Part shown: positions 1 through 8,685 of the stretch, piece after piece
How positions within the stretch are numbered: position 1 is the first letter of the stretch
How the letters are laid out: each line of letters starts with the position of its first letter
Source of the DNA: Bdellovibrionales bacterium GWA1_52_35
GTDB lineage: Bacteria > Bdellovibrionota > UBA1018
Assembly (NCBI GenBank): GCA_001769805.1
Contig: MEPO01000034.1
Coordinates: forward strand, 124,001-188,000
Direction: 5' to 3'
DNA length: 64,000 bases
Notes under the pieces: model-generated
What the model was told of the DNA's origin: nothing
What the model saw: the letters and a program-made list of their open reading frames with translations, nothing else
The model's database searches: none
Position numbers and translations under genes: made by a program

Positions 1-1
1 C

Positions 2-841
2 AAGACATCCGCGGAATTGCCTGCCGACGTAATCGCGGCGGTGAAGAAAGGGCATACAGCGGAAGCACCAGGTTCAAATGCGGATTACGCGCTTCAAATC
101 GTTGAAAAAAATATTGGCCTTGCGAAAGAGAAAAGTCAGCCGCTTTGTCAGGACACGGGGAGCATTCTTTTCTACATTCATTATCCACGAAAACTCGATG
201 GCGAAATCCTGAAGAAGGTCATCACCAGGGCCGTGATCGAATCCACCAAGAAAGGCTACCTTCGCCAAAACAGTGTGGACAGTCTGACAGGTAAGAACAG
301 CGGTACCAATGTCGGCCCCGGATCGCCTTCGCTGCATCTTGAACCCTGGGCTAAAGATTTCTTCGATGTGCGCCTTATGCTCAAGGGAGGCGGCTGTGAG
401 AACGTCGGGATACAGTACAGTCTGCCGGATTCCCGTCTCGGTGCAGGACGTGACATAAATGGTGTGAAAAAATGCATTTTGGATGCCTGCCATCAAGCGC
501 AAGGCAAGGGCTGTGGGCCCGGTATTCTCGGCGTAGCCATTGGTGGGGACCGCGGGAGCGGCTATCTGGGCTCCAAGGAGCAGCTGCTCCGAAAGCTCAC
601 GGATAAGAATTCGAATACCACGCTGGCAAAACTGGAGAGCGAATGCCTCACCTCAGCCAATGAGCTCGGCATCGGCCCCATGGGCTTTGGCGGAAAAACA
701 ACACTGCTCGGCGTGAAAGTGGGGGCGTTGAATCGTTTACCTGCTTCGTATTTTGTCAGCATTTCCTACATGTGCTGGGCCTTTCGCCGCCAGGGCGCGG
801 TGCTGACGCCCAAGGGCGATATCAAGAAGTGGCTTTACTGA
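2..841 (+). CDS. Fumarate hydratase class I, alpha subunit (5' partial)
   Basis: Catalytic half of a two-subunit, 4Fe-4S class I fumarase, which interconverts fumarate and L-malate in the TCA cycle in the cytoplasm. The frame is open to the window edge and reads KTSAELPADV before the first possible start (TTG at 17), so the true start lies upstream and only about 280 residues are visible. Cysteines in PLCQDTGS and GGGCENVG match the family's cluster ligands, and the GVAIGGDRGSGY segment is also typical. The beta-subunit gene follows after 17 bases, which makes the pairing firm. A tartrate dehydratase alpha subunit (TtdA) is the main alternative, because the two families share this fold; the window has no context supporting tartrate use. 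Confidence 0.9.
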   Translation, partial: KTSAELPADVIAAVKKGHTAEAPGSNADYALQIVEKNIGLAKEKSQPLCQDTGSILFYIHYPRKLDGEILKKVITRAVIESTKKGYLRQNSVDSLTGKNSGTNVGPGSPSLHLEPWAKDFFDVRLMLKGGGCENVGIQYSLPDSRLGAGRDINGVKKCILDACHQAQGKGCGPGILGVAIGGDRGSGYLGSKEQLLRKLTDKNSNTTLAKLESECLTSANELGIGPMGFGGKTTLLGVKVGALNRLPASYFVSISYMCWAFRRQGAVLTPKGDIKKWLY

Positions 842-858
842 CTTAGGAGAGAGTTTAT

Positions 859-1440
859 ATGTATCAACTGCAAGCTCCGTTTTCTGAAGAAAAAATCCGT
901 GCCCTCAAAGTCGGCGACATGGTGGAAGTGACCGGAATCATCTACACTGGACGTGACGCTGTTCACAAATGGCTGCATGACGGAGGTGAGCCGCCTTTCA
1001 GTTTCCGCGATGGAATCATCTATCATTGCGGACCTGTGGTCGTGAAAGAAAAGGACAAGTGGGTCGTCAAGGCTGCGGGGCCGACCACTTCAATTCGTGA
1101 GGAGCCTTATCAGGCGGACATCATCCAGAACATGGGGCTGCGTGCGGTGATCGGCAAGGGCGGAATGGGCGAGAAAACTCGGCAAGCCTGCCAGAAATTC
1201 GGCTGTGTCTATCTCCATGCTATCGGGGGGGCCGCACAGGTTCTCGCTGAATGCATCAAGGAGGTCGTCGATGTCTACGGCTACGAGCAGTTTGGCAGCC
1301 CCGAAGCCATCTGGCAGCTGAATGTGGTCAACTTTCCGGCCGTGGTCACGATTGATTCCCACGGGGAATCTCTTCACAAGGAAGTGGAAGCCGCCTCAAG
1401 CGCAAAGCTGGCGGAAGTTCTCGGACGAATCACAAAATAA
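859..1440 (+). CDS. Fumarate hydratase class I, beta subunit
   Basis: Second subunit of the class I fumarase, 193 residues, equivalent to the C-terminal domain of one-chain FumA/FumB. Visible family motifs include the opening VGDMVEVTGIIYTGRDAVHK, the HCGPVV strand, the AAGPTTSIRE turn, the GKGGMGEKT loop and HAIGGAAQVLA. The ATG at 859 follows an AGGAGAGAG ribosome-binding site and lies 17 bases after the alpha-subunit stop, so the two are co-transcribed. Its stop meets the stop of the convergent thioesterase gene within two bases, with no visible terminator between them. Confidence 0.9.
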   Translation: MYQLQAPFSEEKIRALKVGDMVEVTGIIYTGRDAVHKWLHDGGEPPFSFRDGIIYHCGPVVVKEKDKWVVKAAGPTTSIREEPYQADIIQNMGLRAVIGKGGMGEKTRQACQKFGCVYLHAIGGAAQVLAECIKEVVDVYGYEQFGSPEAIWQLNVVNFPAVVTIDSHGESLHKEVEAASSAKLAEVLGRITK

Positions 1441-1441
1441 T

Positions 1442-1942
1442 TTATTTCCTGCCGGCTTTTATTTTCGCCGCGAGATGGATGCGGGCCTCGCGTCGATGTT
1501 GCGCTTCGCGGTAACGCCGTTGCTCATCAGGTGTGACGGCTTTTAACGGCGGAACCGGAATGGGTTTTCCCTTTGAATTGATTGCTACAAAGGTGGTGTA
1601 AGCCGATGCGGTATGTGCCGTTCGCCCGGTGAGAAGATTTTCGGAATCAACGCGCACACCGATTTCCATTGAGGTGCGTGAAACAAAATTCACCATCGCC
1701 CGGATATGCAGTACGTATCCCACTTTAACAGGCGCCAGGAAGTGAACTGCATCGAACGAGGCTGTGACCACAACCTGTCTGGCATGCCGTCCGGCCGCTG
1801 TTGCCGCGGCGATATCAATCCAGCTCATGATTTTTCCGCCGAACGCGGTTCCGAGGGTGTTCGCATCTGAGGGCAGAACGAGCTCCGTCATAATGACAAT
1901 GGAATCCTGAGGACTTTTTGCGCTGGTCTTTCTTTGGGTCAT
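1442..1942 (-). CDS. Acyl-CoA thioesterase, YciA-type hotdog fold
   Basis: Cytoplasmic thioesterase of the hotdog superfamily that hydrolyses acyl-CoA to free acid and CoA. The core carries the family signatures: TELVLPSDANTLGTAFGGKI, containing the N-T-x-G-x-x-FGG segment, then MSWIDIAAATAAGRHA and VVTASFDAVHFLAPVKVG. A charged C-terminal tail (residues about 130-166) follows the single domain. The open frame continues upstream to 2209, but that part overlaps the divergent gene and its promoter, so I place the start at ATG 1942. A GTG at 1957 with GGAG nine bases upstream is an equally good start. The physiological substrate cannot be read from the sequence. Confidence 0.82.
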   Translation of the reverse strand: MTQRKTSAKSPQDSIVIMTELVLPSDANTLGTAFGGKIMSWIDIAAATAAGRHARQVVVTASFDAVHFLAPVKVGYVLHIRAMVNFVSRTSMEIGVRVDSENLLTGRTAHTASAYTTFVAINSKGKPIPVPPLKAVTPDEQRRYREAQHRREARIHLAAKIKAGRK

Positions 1943-2037
1943 TTCTTTACTGTTCACTTCGAATGTCTCCGAGTCAACCTCGTCATTTTTTTGACATCCT
2001 GTTCTCGAAATTAGCTGGGCCTTTGTCGCACTCGCTC

Positions 2038-2066
2038 TATAATGAGACGGGGACCCTTGCGGGTCC
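2038..2066 (+). promoter_or_regulatory. Perfect -10 box followed by a 5'-end hairpin
   Basis: A consensus TATAAT lies at 2038-2043. No good -35 is seen at 16-18 bases; the nearest TTGACA, at 1991, is too far away. The predicted transcript would start near 2050, directly at a perfect hairpin, GGACCC-TTGC-GGGTCC (2051-2066), 18 bases before the lipoprotein start. A hairpin at the extreme 5' end often stabilises an mRNA; that role is inferred here. Confidence 0.5.
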
Positions 2067-2083
2067 GGTCCATGGAGGGACAG

Positions 2084-3778
2084 ATGCGCGTATTCAAAAT
2101 TATAGCGACTTTTGTCATGCTTTCGGCTCTCGGCTCGTGCTCGGGTCCGCAGTTTCGCCCCGACCACCAGAATAGAGACCTTGCCGGCGAGTTGAATACG
2201 GAAATTCACGATCCGGAATTGAAAGCCGAACTGGAAACCTTCAAACTACTGTCGGAAGAGGCTCTGGTCTGGCGTGCGCTCGCCATTGAATTTTATAAAC
2301 AGGTCAAAGACGCGCTCGAAGATGACGGCCATATCAATCACGCCGAGCTTCTGCTGCTCCATCAAAATGCTGAAAAGTATCTGTCTTTGCGCGAACGAAT
2401 CATGAAAATTGCCGAGCGCCGTGAATGGCTGTCCAGCTCGTTGACCAAAGTCACTTATGAACCGGGAGCCGGCACGCACTTTTCGAAAAGAATCGGGCAT
2501 CCCTGGCGTCGAGCGTTTTTACCGACAGAAGTGCAAACAGTTGTTCTTGATCCGACCGACCCACAAGGTGAGAAGGCCCTCACGGAACTCAAAATCTCCC
2601 TTGCCGCCGCCATGCTGCTTTTGGACAATTATGTTTACGGAATTTACCCGTATTTTCAGAATAAGCACATCCGCTATCTTTTGAACCGTGATTATTCCAG
2701 TACGCGCGGCAAACTGCAGGAAGTAACGGCAGAATTCGTGAAGGCCAGTAATCGCAGAAAAGTCGCCAAGGCCATTGCGGTGATTCACAAGGATCTTCAA
2801 TGGCGCGCAGAAAATAACAAGGTACCACAGACCAATGATGACTTTTTTCTTGAGCTCCTGGTTTCCGAGAGTCCGACCTACCGACATGTCGTGAGTACGG
2901 GGAAATTTGGAGGTCCCAACTCAATGGATTATATCGAGGGGATCATTCAAGGCGATCTGCGCCTGACCCGGAGGAGTTCGAGCTTCTATTCAAGTAAATT
3001 TTTCGGAAATACTTTAGGCCTTGTGCAATTCAGGAAAGGGAAGCTGAAGAAGCTCCCCGAAACCGAGAAGCAGGGAATTGAAGCTGCGATGAAACCACTG
3101 GATATCCTGCTTGAAAAGACGCCGTTCCGACTCACAGACCGGTTTATCCCCGGTCATTGGGGGCATGTGGCGATCTGGGTCGGCAATGAAGAGGAGCTCA
3201 GGGCGGCGGGTGTCTGGGATCACATGGCCGTAGTCCCTCATCACGAGGCAATTCGTTCAGGACGAAGGATTGTCGAGGCTTTGCGCCCTGGTGTGCAGGT
3301 AAATACGCTTGAACATTTCCTGAATATCGATGATCTGCTGGTGCTGAGGCACCCCACGCTCACAGCCGAGCAGCAACGCGAGTATCTGATCCGGACTTTC
3401 GAACAGCTCGGTAAGGAATATGACTTCAACTTCGATGTGGAAACGGATCGCAAGATCGTCTGCTCTGAACTGGCTTATGTTGTATTTCACAATATCGAAT
3501 GGCCCACTCAGCGAGCGCTGGGGCGCTATACCATTAGTCCGGATCACGTAGCGATCAAGGGCTTGCCTGGCGGACCGCTGATACCGATCATGATCTATCA
3601 TAATGGCGAGCTCTTGCCCGACGATCATCAGGGTAGTCTGCAGGTTATGCTGAAGATGCTGCTCGAGGAGAAGTACAAAGAGCTGAAAGAATATCTGGGG
3701 AAACGAGAAGAGGCACCTAAGGACGCGGCCGTATTTTACAAAACCTTGATGGAGCTGAATCACCATGAAAACGAATAA
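2084..3778 (+). CDS. Lipoprotein with YiiX/C92-type permuted papain-like domain
   Basis: Exported lipoprotein of 564 residues. The ATG at 2084 follows GGAGGGA and starts a signal peptide ending in the lipobox ALGSC. After a long, mostly helical, charged middle region (about residues 30-340) comes a domain resembling the permuted NlpC/P60-like YiiX family. Its conserved histidine is in GHWGHVAIWVG (about residue 356) and its conserved cysteine in KIVCSELAY (about residue 459), in the His-before-Cys order of that family. Such enzymes act on amide or ester bonds in lipids or cell walls; the substrate here is unknown. The next gene overlaps by 14 bases. With the downstream phospholipase-D-like gene this looks like an envelope or membrane hydrolase operon. 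Confidence 0.75.
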   Translation: MRVFKIIATFVMLSALGSCSGPQFRPDHQNRDLAGELNTEIHDPELKAELETFKLLSEEALVWRALAIEFYKQVKDALEDDGHINHAELLLLHQNAEKYLSLRERIMKIAERREWLSSSLTKVTYEPGAGTHFSKRIGHPWRRAFLPTEVQTVVLDPTDPQGEKALTELKISLAAAMLLLDNYVYGIYPYFQNKHIRYLLNRDYSSTRGKLQEVTAEFVKASNRRKVAKAIAVIHKDLQWRAENNKVPQTNDDFFLELLVSESPTYRHVVSTGKFGGPNSMDYIEGIIQGDLRLTRRSSSFYSSKFFGNTLGLVQFRKGKLKKLPETEKQGIEAAMKPLDILLEKTPFRLTDRFIPGHWGHVAIWVGNEEELRAAGVWDHMAVVPHHEAIRSGRRIVEALRPGVQVNTLEHFLNIDDLLVLRHPTLTAEQQREYLIRTFEQLGKEYDFNFDVETDRKIVCSELAYVVFHNIEWPTQRALGRYTISPDHVAIKGLPGGPLIPIMIYHNGELLPDDHQGSLQVMLKMLLEEKYKELKEYLGKREEAPKDAAVFYKTLMELNHHENE

Positions 3779-5099
3779 GGACCTGAGAATGGTTTCGTCC
3801 ATGGGATTGGTGGGTGTTGCGGTAATGGCAATGCTGGTTGCACAGGGCTGTGCCCGGGCACCGATACGCCAGAATGAAACGGTGATCCCGTCTTCCGAAC
3901 AGCTTCGGCGCAACCCTGCTGCTTCTGCGTTCAAAATCTTCGATGAAGCGGATCTTCAGCTCTTCCAGGACCTCTTTCAGTTCAACACGCATGGCAAGCA
4001 GTTGAAGTATGTTGTGCGTTCCAAGCTCTGGACCAGCATGGACAAGCACTACCTCAAAGAGAAGGTCCAGCAAGCACTCCAGCAGGCAATTGCAAAAACG
4101 CTGGCGATGGACGGAGCCGCAGGCGGTTTGCTCGGCAAACTGAAGAAGAATTTGACCGAAGAATTCCTGAAGGAGTTTGTCTACACTCTGCAGGTTTTCA
4201 AGATTTTTAATGGAACCATCCAATTCGATCTCTATTTTATTCCAGATCAGGACTCGCCCGATGATTACTCCAATGAATATTCAAGTAATCGCCTGGTCCG
4301 GCTGCAGGAAACTGGCTCATTGCGCACCCAGCTCAACGAAGAGGAAAGCTGGACAATGACCGGGCAGCTCGGGAAAGCTTCCCAGAAATTGATTGAACTC
4401 AATCGCTCTTCGGGCTCCCAGCCACGGCAACTGTATGCGGGTGGAGCGGTTTCCGTTTATCTGAAGTTGCTCGATATGCGCTGGAATCCATTCAAACCGA
4501 TCCCCAATCCTAAAAAGAACGCTCTCAAAGGTTTTATCCGTTACCGCAGGTATTTCATTCACGACGGCCAGTTGGCCCCGGCCTCCTGCAAAACGGACCG
4601 GGTCAGTATTGAGAAAATCGAATGGTCTTCCGGCAAGCAGCAGGTGGATCAACTCCTGACAGTCGATCTCTATAAATCTTTCAATTTGGCCGCCATGGCG
4701 CCGACTGCAGAAACGCTTGAAATATTTCCCGGTCGATGGTTGGCTACGAATCAGGGGCGCCGAGGACTTCTTCCGTCCGGGTTTCTCGGTTTTAAAAATC
4801 ACGAATGGGTAGGGAAGAGCCTGAAAACGGGCTACGTTTACGTATCCGGCAAAGCAAGCGTGATGGGAGCGCCCAGTGTATTCGACCAGCGCCTGAATTC
4901 CTTGGTCTACAGTTTCGGAAAAAAACGGTTCGATGCCGGGCTTTCGTCCCTGAGCGGGGATGTGGTACCGGATGCTCCGAATGCGACTCAAGATGTCACC
5001 TACGGATTGCTGCAGGATTGTCAGGACTATTTCACGAAAGCGCTCTCTTTGGGACGGGTCACTACTTCAATTCATGCGAATTCGGGAGGCGAGCAATGA
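3765..5099 (+). CDS. Putative lipoprotein of unknown function
   Basis: 444 residues starting at ATG 3765 inside the end of the previous gene, with GGAG nine bases upstream. The N-terminus is a signal peptide with a lipobox-like LVAQGC, so the mature protein is probably membrane-anchored in the periplasm or outer membrane. The rest is a mix of helix and strand, with an early region LFQDLFQFNTHGKQL and a late cysteine in TYGLLQDCQDYF. I do not recognise a family. Its overlap with both neighbours (14 bases upstream, ATGA downstream) indicates translational coupling, so it probably works with the YiiX-like lipoprotein and the phospholipase-D-like protein. Confidence 0.7.
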   Translation: MKTNKDLRMVSSMGLVGVAVMAMLVAQGCARAPIRQNETVIPSSEQLRRNPAASAFKIFDEADLQLFQDLFQFNTHGKQLKYVVRSKLWTSMDKHYLKEKVQQALQQAIAKTLAMDGAAGGLLGKLKKNLTEEFLKEFVYTLQVFKIFNGTIQFDLYFIPDQDSPDDYSNEYSSNRLVRLQETGSLRTQLNEEESWTMTGQLGKASQKLIELNRSSGSQPRQLYAGGAVSVYLKLLDMRWNPFKPIPNPKKNALKGFIRYRRYFIHDGQLAPASCKTDRVSIEKIEWSSGKQQVDQLLTVDLYKSFNLAAMAPTAETLEIFPGRWLATNQGRRGLLPSGFLGFKNHEWVGKSLKTGYVYVSGKASVMGAPSVFDQRLNSLVYSFGKKRFDAGLSSLSGDVVPDAPNATQDVTYGLLQDCQDYFTKALSLGRVTTSIHANSGGEQ

Positions 5100-7258
5100 A
5101 AAAGTCCACTCTTGCCTTTCTGACTTTGACATTTGTTTCAATTGAATTGTCTATCCTGCAGGCCGCAGCCAGCGCTTCGAACGTGAGCATTCAGGACCGG
5201 ATAAAAACGCAGGTATTCTTTAAAAACGCGTATCCAGCAGTTTTCGGAAAAGCTGAATACGGCAGTGTGCAGAAATTCAGTGCCGCACTGAAGAGTGCAC
5301 CGGCCGGAGTTCGAAAACAGGCGGATTTGCTGATTGATGAACTCGATGCGGTTCTGCCGTACAAAATTCTGATGCCGCTGGTTTACTGGAAGGTGCTTGA
5401 CCCCAAGCCGGATCAGCTGGCAAAAGTTCTGGCTTATCACGCGGCGAATCGCCTGCTGATCTTGCGCGACTTTCTGGATAATCCGCTGCAGGGTGCCGAC
5501 GGCCAGAAAGCAGAAGTATTGGAGTATTTCAGAGATCTTTTGAATGCCCCATCCGCGACCAGTCTGGAATACTTTGAGAAAGCACATCCCGGTCTCACCA
5601 GTCTGAGCCGCAAGACTGCCGCTATCGAAGATCCTCGGGAGTTTGCCCGTAGAATTATCAGCACACGTCTTTATGCCGAAAACTTCCTGCTACGCTTCCC
5701 TTACCTCAGGGATTTTTCGACCGGTTGGTTCGGATATATTCCTGGCAATAAAGTTGAACTGATCAGTGACAACGACCGGAGCATGGAACGGATCCAGTGG
5801 TTGAATGACCGCGCCATCTTTGCGGGAGGCAAACTCGACTGGAATGCCCCTTACATGTTGATGGATGGCCCGGACGCCCATATCATTTTCAAAAATGATC
5901 CGATCTTCAAGAAAATCCGGGAGTTGGTGGATTCCGCACATGATTCCATCTTCATCGATATCTTTCTCTGCGGTGGCACGATGGGTGGCGCCTTGGCGCG
6001 TTACCTGATCGATCAGGCGCTGTTGAAGGCAGCCGCAAATCCTGATTTCCGCGTTCTGATTCTTCATGACTTCGCGACAAACTATAATATGAAAGACGAG
6101 ATGATGCCGGTTTTCGAATACATCCGGGACCGCATCAGGAACGAGCCGGCCGTTGGCCGGGTTGTTTCTTTGCTTCAGGCGAATATTCAAAGACATCCTC
6201 CAGGAATTCCCTTCGGAATCACGAATTTGATCCCCAAAACGGATGCTGTTTTCAAAGAAGTGGAAAAACGAAATACTTATTTTGAATCCAAAATCGATCA
6301 CAGCAAGGTGATTGTGGTGGATGCGAATTCAGATCGGCCCCAGGCCTATTTCGGTTCGAAAAACTGGACCGATCATAGCGGTGGCTATTATTACGATAAT
6401 GCGTTGTATGTGGCGGGTCCTGCCGCCGCCCTGGTGCAGGCGGCTTATTGGGACGATGTGGATGCCGCACTGACTCGTGATGAGCAGGAAAGAAAATGGT
6501 TCTTCTTCAAGGAGCAGGGTTTTGGAAACGACGGATATCTGTCCCGCCGCAAGGAATTGCTCGACTGGTTCCAGATTGCCCGGTTGGAATATCCGATCGC
6601 AGGAAATCAGCCGGTGAGACTGGGCGAGGCCAATGTGGACGGTGTCATTAAAGACGTTCGGAACATGCTGATCGAAATGATTCAGGGTGCGGAGCGGCAC
6701 ATCTATATGGAGCAGCTCTTCATTTATGACAAATACATCAATGATGCGCTGATTAAGCGCAAAATTCAGAAGCCGCAGATCGATATCCGGGTCCTTGCCG
6801 ATCACAATGGCAACTTTGGCTTCGGTGGCTTTCCGAATACGATGTTCGTGCGTGAACTTGTGGCCAACGGAATTCAGGTCCGGGCCCGACGGACCCTGGG
6901 GGTGACGGCAACCTTCCCGAATGGTGAAAGCCGGACTTATCATCAGGAGAATCATCGCAAGATCAGCTCGTTTGATGGCAAGACAATGATGGTTGGTTCT
7001 TCGAATCTGAATCCAGACACTCTGCAGGGCAGCTTCCGGGAATTGGGTGCACAGATTTTCGATCAGGAGGAAATAGCGAAATTTGAAAACTATTTCGTCG
7101 CCGACTGGTCCAGTGAAGAGCAGACGCAGGATTCGGAAATCGACAGTTTCCGATTCACCATCGGGAAAACAAAATTATCTCCGGAGATATCAGCACTGAT
7201 TAATGACGTGGGTGCGGTGATCGTTCGCTCAAAAGATTTGCTCGAGGGCCGGTATTGA
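5096..7258 (+). CDS. Exported phospholipase D superfamily protein, two HKD motifs
   Basis: 720 residues with an N-terminal signal peptide ending near ILQAAASA. Two HKD catalytic motifs are intact: DHSKVIVVD (His about residue 401), followed by GSKNWTDHSG, and NHRKISSFDG (His about residue 619), followed by GSSNLNPDT. Together these form one active site in PLD enzymes, which transfer phosphatidyl groups or hydrolyse phosphodiesters. Secretion argues against a housekeeping cardiolipin synthase and for an envelope or extracellular phospholipase, though a phosphatidyltransferase cannot be excluded. The N-terminal 200 residues match no motif I know. Start is the ATGA overlap with the preceding lipoprotein, and the next gene overlaps by four bases (TTGA). 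Confidence 0.85.
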   Translation: MKKSTLAFLTLTFVSIELSILQAAASASNVSIQDRIKTQVFFKNAYPAVFGKAEYGSVQKFSAALKSAPAGVRKQADLLIDELDAVLPYKILMPLVYWKVLDPKPDQLAKVLAYHAANRLLILRDFLDNPLQGADGQKAEVLEYFRDLLNAPSATSLEYFEKAHPGLTSLSRKTAAIEDPREFARRIISTRLYAENFLLRFPYLRDFSTGWFGYIPGNKVELISDNDRSMERIQWLNDRAIFAGGKLDWNAPYMLMDGPDAHIIFKNDPIFKKIRELVDSAHDSIFIDIFLCGGTMGGALARYLIDQALLKAAANPDFRVLILHDFATNYNMKDEMMPVFEYIRDRIRNEPAVGRVVSLLQANIQRHPPGIPFGITNLIPKTDAVFKEVEKRNTYFESKIDHSKVIVVDANSDRPQAYFGSKNWTDHSGGYYYDNALYVAGPAAALVQAAYWDDVDAALTRDEQERKWFFFKEQGFGNDGYLSRRKELLDWFQIARLEYPIAGNQPVRLGEANVDGVIKDVRNMLIEMIQGAERHIYMEQLFIYDKYINDALIKRKIQKPQIDIRVLADHNGNFGFGGFPNTMFVRELVANGIQVRARRTLGVTATFPNGESRTYHQENHRKISSFDGKTMMVGSSNLNPDTLQGSFRELGAQIFDQEEIAKFENYFVADWSSEEQTQDSEIDSFRFTIGKTKLSPEISALINDVGAVIVRSKDLLEGRY

Positions 7259-8178
7259 AGTTCAGAATCCTGACAGGACTGGTCCTCTGCAATCTGATCT
7301 GGTCAGCACACCCGGTCATGTTCAAAATCATACTGGGACAGTTCAGTGCACCTGAGTCAGCCTTGCTCAGATATGGGAGTGCGCTCATCGCCTTCGTTCT
7401 GGTTTGGCTCATTTTCAATCTGCAGAAGCCTTTTGCCCTCGTATTCTCCCGCTCAGGCTTTTGGAGCATGCTGACTCTCGGTGCTCTCACTTTCTGCATC
7501 GCTCCGATGCTTCAGATGGTAGGTATTGATAAAAGCCGGGCGACTGACGGTTCTCTGATCACGGCTCTTGAGCCGCTCACTGCGGTTTTGCTGGCTCGAA
7601 TTTTTCTGAGGGAGCGACTCGGCCTTTCCAACGTTCTGTCAATCGGTTTGGCTCTGGCTGGTTTTGTTCTCTTGTCTGAATTTTCGATCGATGCCCGGGC
7701 GGCCGGTAATTTGTTGATACTCGCCTCCTGTGTTCTGGAAGGGGCATATTCCGTTCTAGGACGGAAATTGCTTGAAAAACACGGTTTGGTTCCTCTATTC
7801 GGCTCCTCACTCCTGCTCGGGGTTGTGGCGTTGCTCGTAACCGTCACTATTTTGTCGGAGTCGGGGGGGGGGGTTTCAGGATTCGGTCATCGCTTGGCGG
7901 GAGTTTCATGGCAAACCATCGCTGCGGTAATTTGGGTGGGGCCTGTCGGAACTTGTGCTGCCTATTTTTTCTGGCTGACTGCACTGAAGCAGGTCCCGGT
8001 TGCCAGTGTTGCGGTGACTCTTTTTATTCAGCCGCTTCTGGGAGCCCTGTGGGGGAACTGGTTTATGGGAGATCGGCTCAGCCTGATGCAGACTGCGGGT
8101 GCCATCTTGATTCTGCTCTCCCTAACTCTCCCTGTTCTTATATTGAATCTTAGATATGAACGGCAGAAATTGATTTAG
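7255..8178 (+). CDS. DMT-superfamily permease (EamA type)
   Basis: Inner-membrane transporter of 307 residues with about ten hydrophobic segments arranged as two EamA repeats. The first begins LCNLIWSAHPVMFKI, with TALEPLTAVLLARIFLRERL at its end; the second ends LFIQPLLGALWGNWFMGDRL. The start is TTG at 7255, overlapping the previous stop by four bases, with GAGGG upstream, so it is coupled to the phospholipase-like gene. The substrate is unknown; relatives export amino acids or metabolites. An 11-base G run lies inside the coding region between the two repeats (7863-7873); loss or gain of one G would truncate the second repeat. Confidence 0.85.
   Translation: MKFRILTGLVLCNLIWSAHPVMFKIILGQFSAPESALLRYGSALIAFVLVWLIFNLQKPFALVFSRSGFWSMLTLGALTFCIAPMLQMVGIDKSRATDGSLITALEPLTAVLLARIFLRERLGLSNVLSIGLALAGFVLLSEFSIDARAAGNLLILASCVLEGAYSVLGRKLLEKHGLVPLFGSSLLLGVVALLVTVTILSESGGGVSGFGHRLAGVSWQTIAAVIWVGPVGTCAAYFFWLTALKQVPVASVAVTLFIQPLLGALWGNWFMGDRLSLMQTAGAILILLSLTLPVLILNLRYERQKLI
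7863..7873 (+). repeat. Poly-G tract (11 G) inside the DMT permease gene
   Basis: Eleven consecutive G residues encode part of SGGGV between the two EamA repeats. Tracts of this length are prone to slipped-strand mispairing, and in other bacteria they act as phase-variation switches. They are also error-prone in sequencing. The frame here is intact at 11 G. Confidence 0.95.
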
Positions 8179-8229
8179 CTTTGGGGCGCGTTACGGAAAA
8201 AAGAAATCGTCAGAGTCATAAAATTCAGC

Positions 8230-8259
8230 TTGCCGTACGGGAAGAGACGTTCCTATACT
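8230..8259 (+). promoter_or_regulatory. Sigma-70-type promoter for the small acidic protein gene
   Basis: TTGCCG (8230-8235), an 18-base spacer and TATACT (8254-8259) make a good housekeeping promoter. The predicted start near 8266 leaves a very short leader holding the GGAGGGGG ribosome-binding site and the ATG at 8279. Confidence 0.6.
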
Positions 8260-8278
8260 TGACCCATTGGAGGGGGAA

Positions 8279-8509
8279 ATGGACGTCTCCGAAAAAAATG
8301 AACTCGAAGGGCAGCGGTTATTGGATACCATTGCCACGTTGACCGGATTACCGACTACGCTTGCACACGAAGAACTGAATACGATCCTCGAAAGCACAGG
8401 TCAGAATTCAGGCGAAGTGACTTTGGAGAGTTTGAGAGCAGCCATGCTTGAATATCTTCAGACCCTGAATGATGACATGGAAGCTGGATCCAGCAATTCA
8501 ACGCAGTAA
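8279..8509 (+). CDS. Small acidic protein of unknown function
   Basis: 76 residues, strongly acidic and without signal peptide or membrane segment, so cytoplasmic. The ATG at 8279 sits directly after a strong GGAGGGGG site and its own promoter, which supports a real gene despite the small size. The middle (TLAHEELNTILESTGQNSG, then TLESLRAAMLEYL) looks like two or three amphipathic helices. I recognise no family. It ends 33 bases before a terminator-like hairpin, so it seems to be a single-gene unit upstream of clpP. Confidence 0.65.
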   Translation: MDVSEKNELEGQRLLDTIATLTGLPTTLAHEELNTILESTGQNSGEVTLESLRAAMLEYLQTLNDDMEAGSSNSTQ

Positions 8510-8541
8510 GTGACTGCAATCGACCCACCGAAGCATTCCGG

Positions 8542-8563
8542 GCGTCAATGTCGTGACGCTTTT
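8542..8563 (+). terminator. Short rho-independent terminator candidate
   Basis: Perfect inverted repeat GCGTCA (8542-8547) / TGACGC (8554-8559) with a six-base loop, followed by TTTT. The stem is short and the T run is weak, but it lies just after the small acidic protein gene and before clpP. Confidence 0.5.
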
Positions 8564-8685
8564 CAGTTGCTTGACTGATATATTTGAGCATTAGCTAAAA
8601 AAATTGAAATAGCTCAGAGCAACAATTCTCTAGACCATATATACTGTCTCTCAGGTCGTATTTTCGACAGGAGGCGCTCTTTCCT

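Noticed and set aside
68-80. GGTTCAAATGC as a tRNA T-arm
   Set aside because: It lies within the fumarase frame and no acceptor or anticodon stem is found around it.
1991-1996. TTGACA as -35 for the YiiX-like gene
   Set aside because: It is 41 bases from the TATAAT at 2038, far beyond any sigma-70 spacer, and no closer -10 matches.
1442-2209. Longer 255-residue reading of the thioesterase
   Set aside because: The upstream 89 codons cover the divergent promoter and the start of the lipoprotein gene, and the family fold begins after 1942.
8604-8645. TTGAAA and TATACT as a clpP promoter or heat-shock promoter
   Set aside because: The spacing is 30 bases for sigma-70 and does not fit the sigma-32 pattern.
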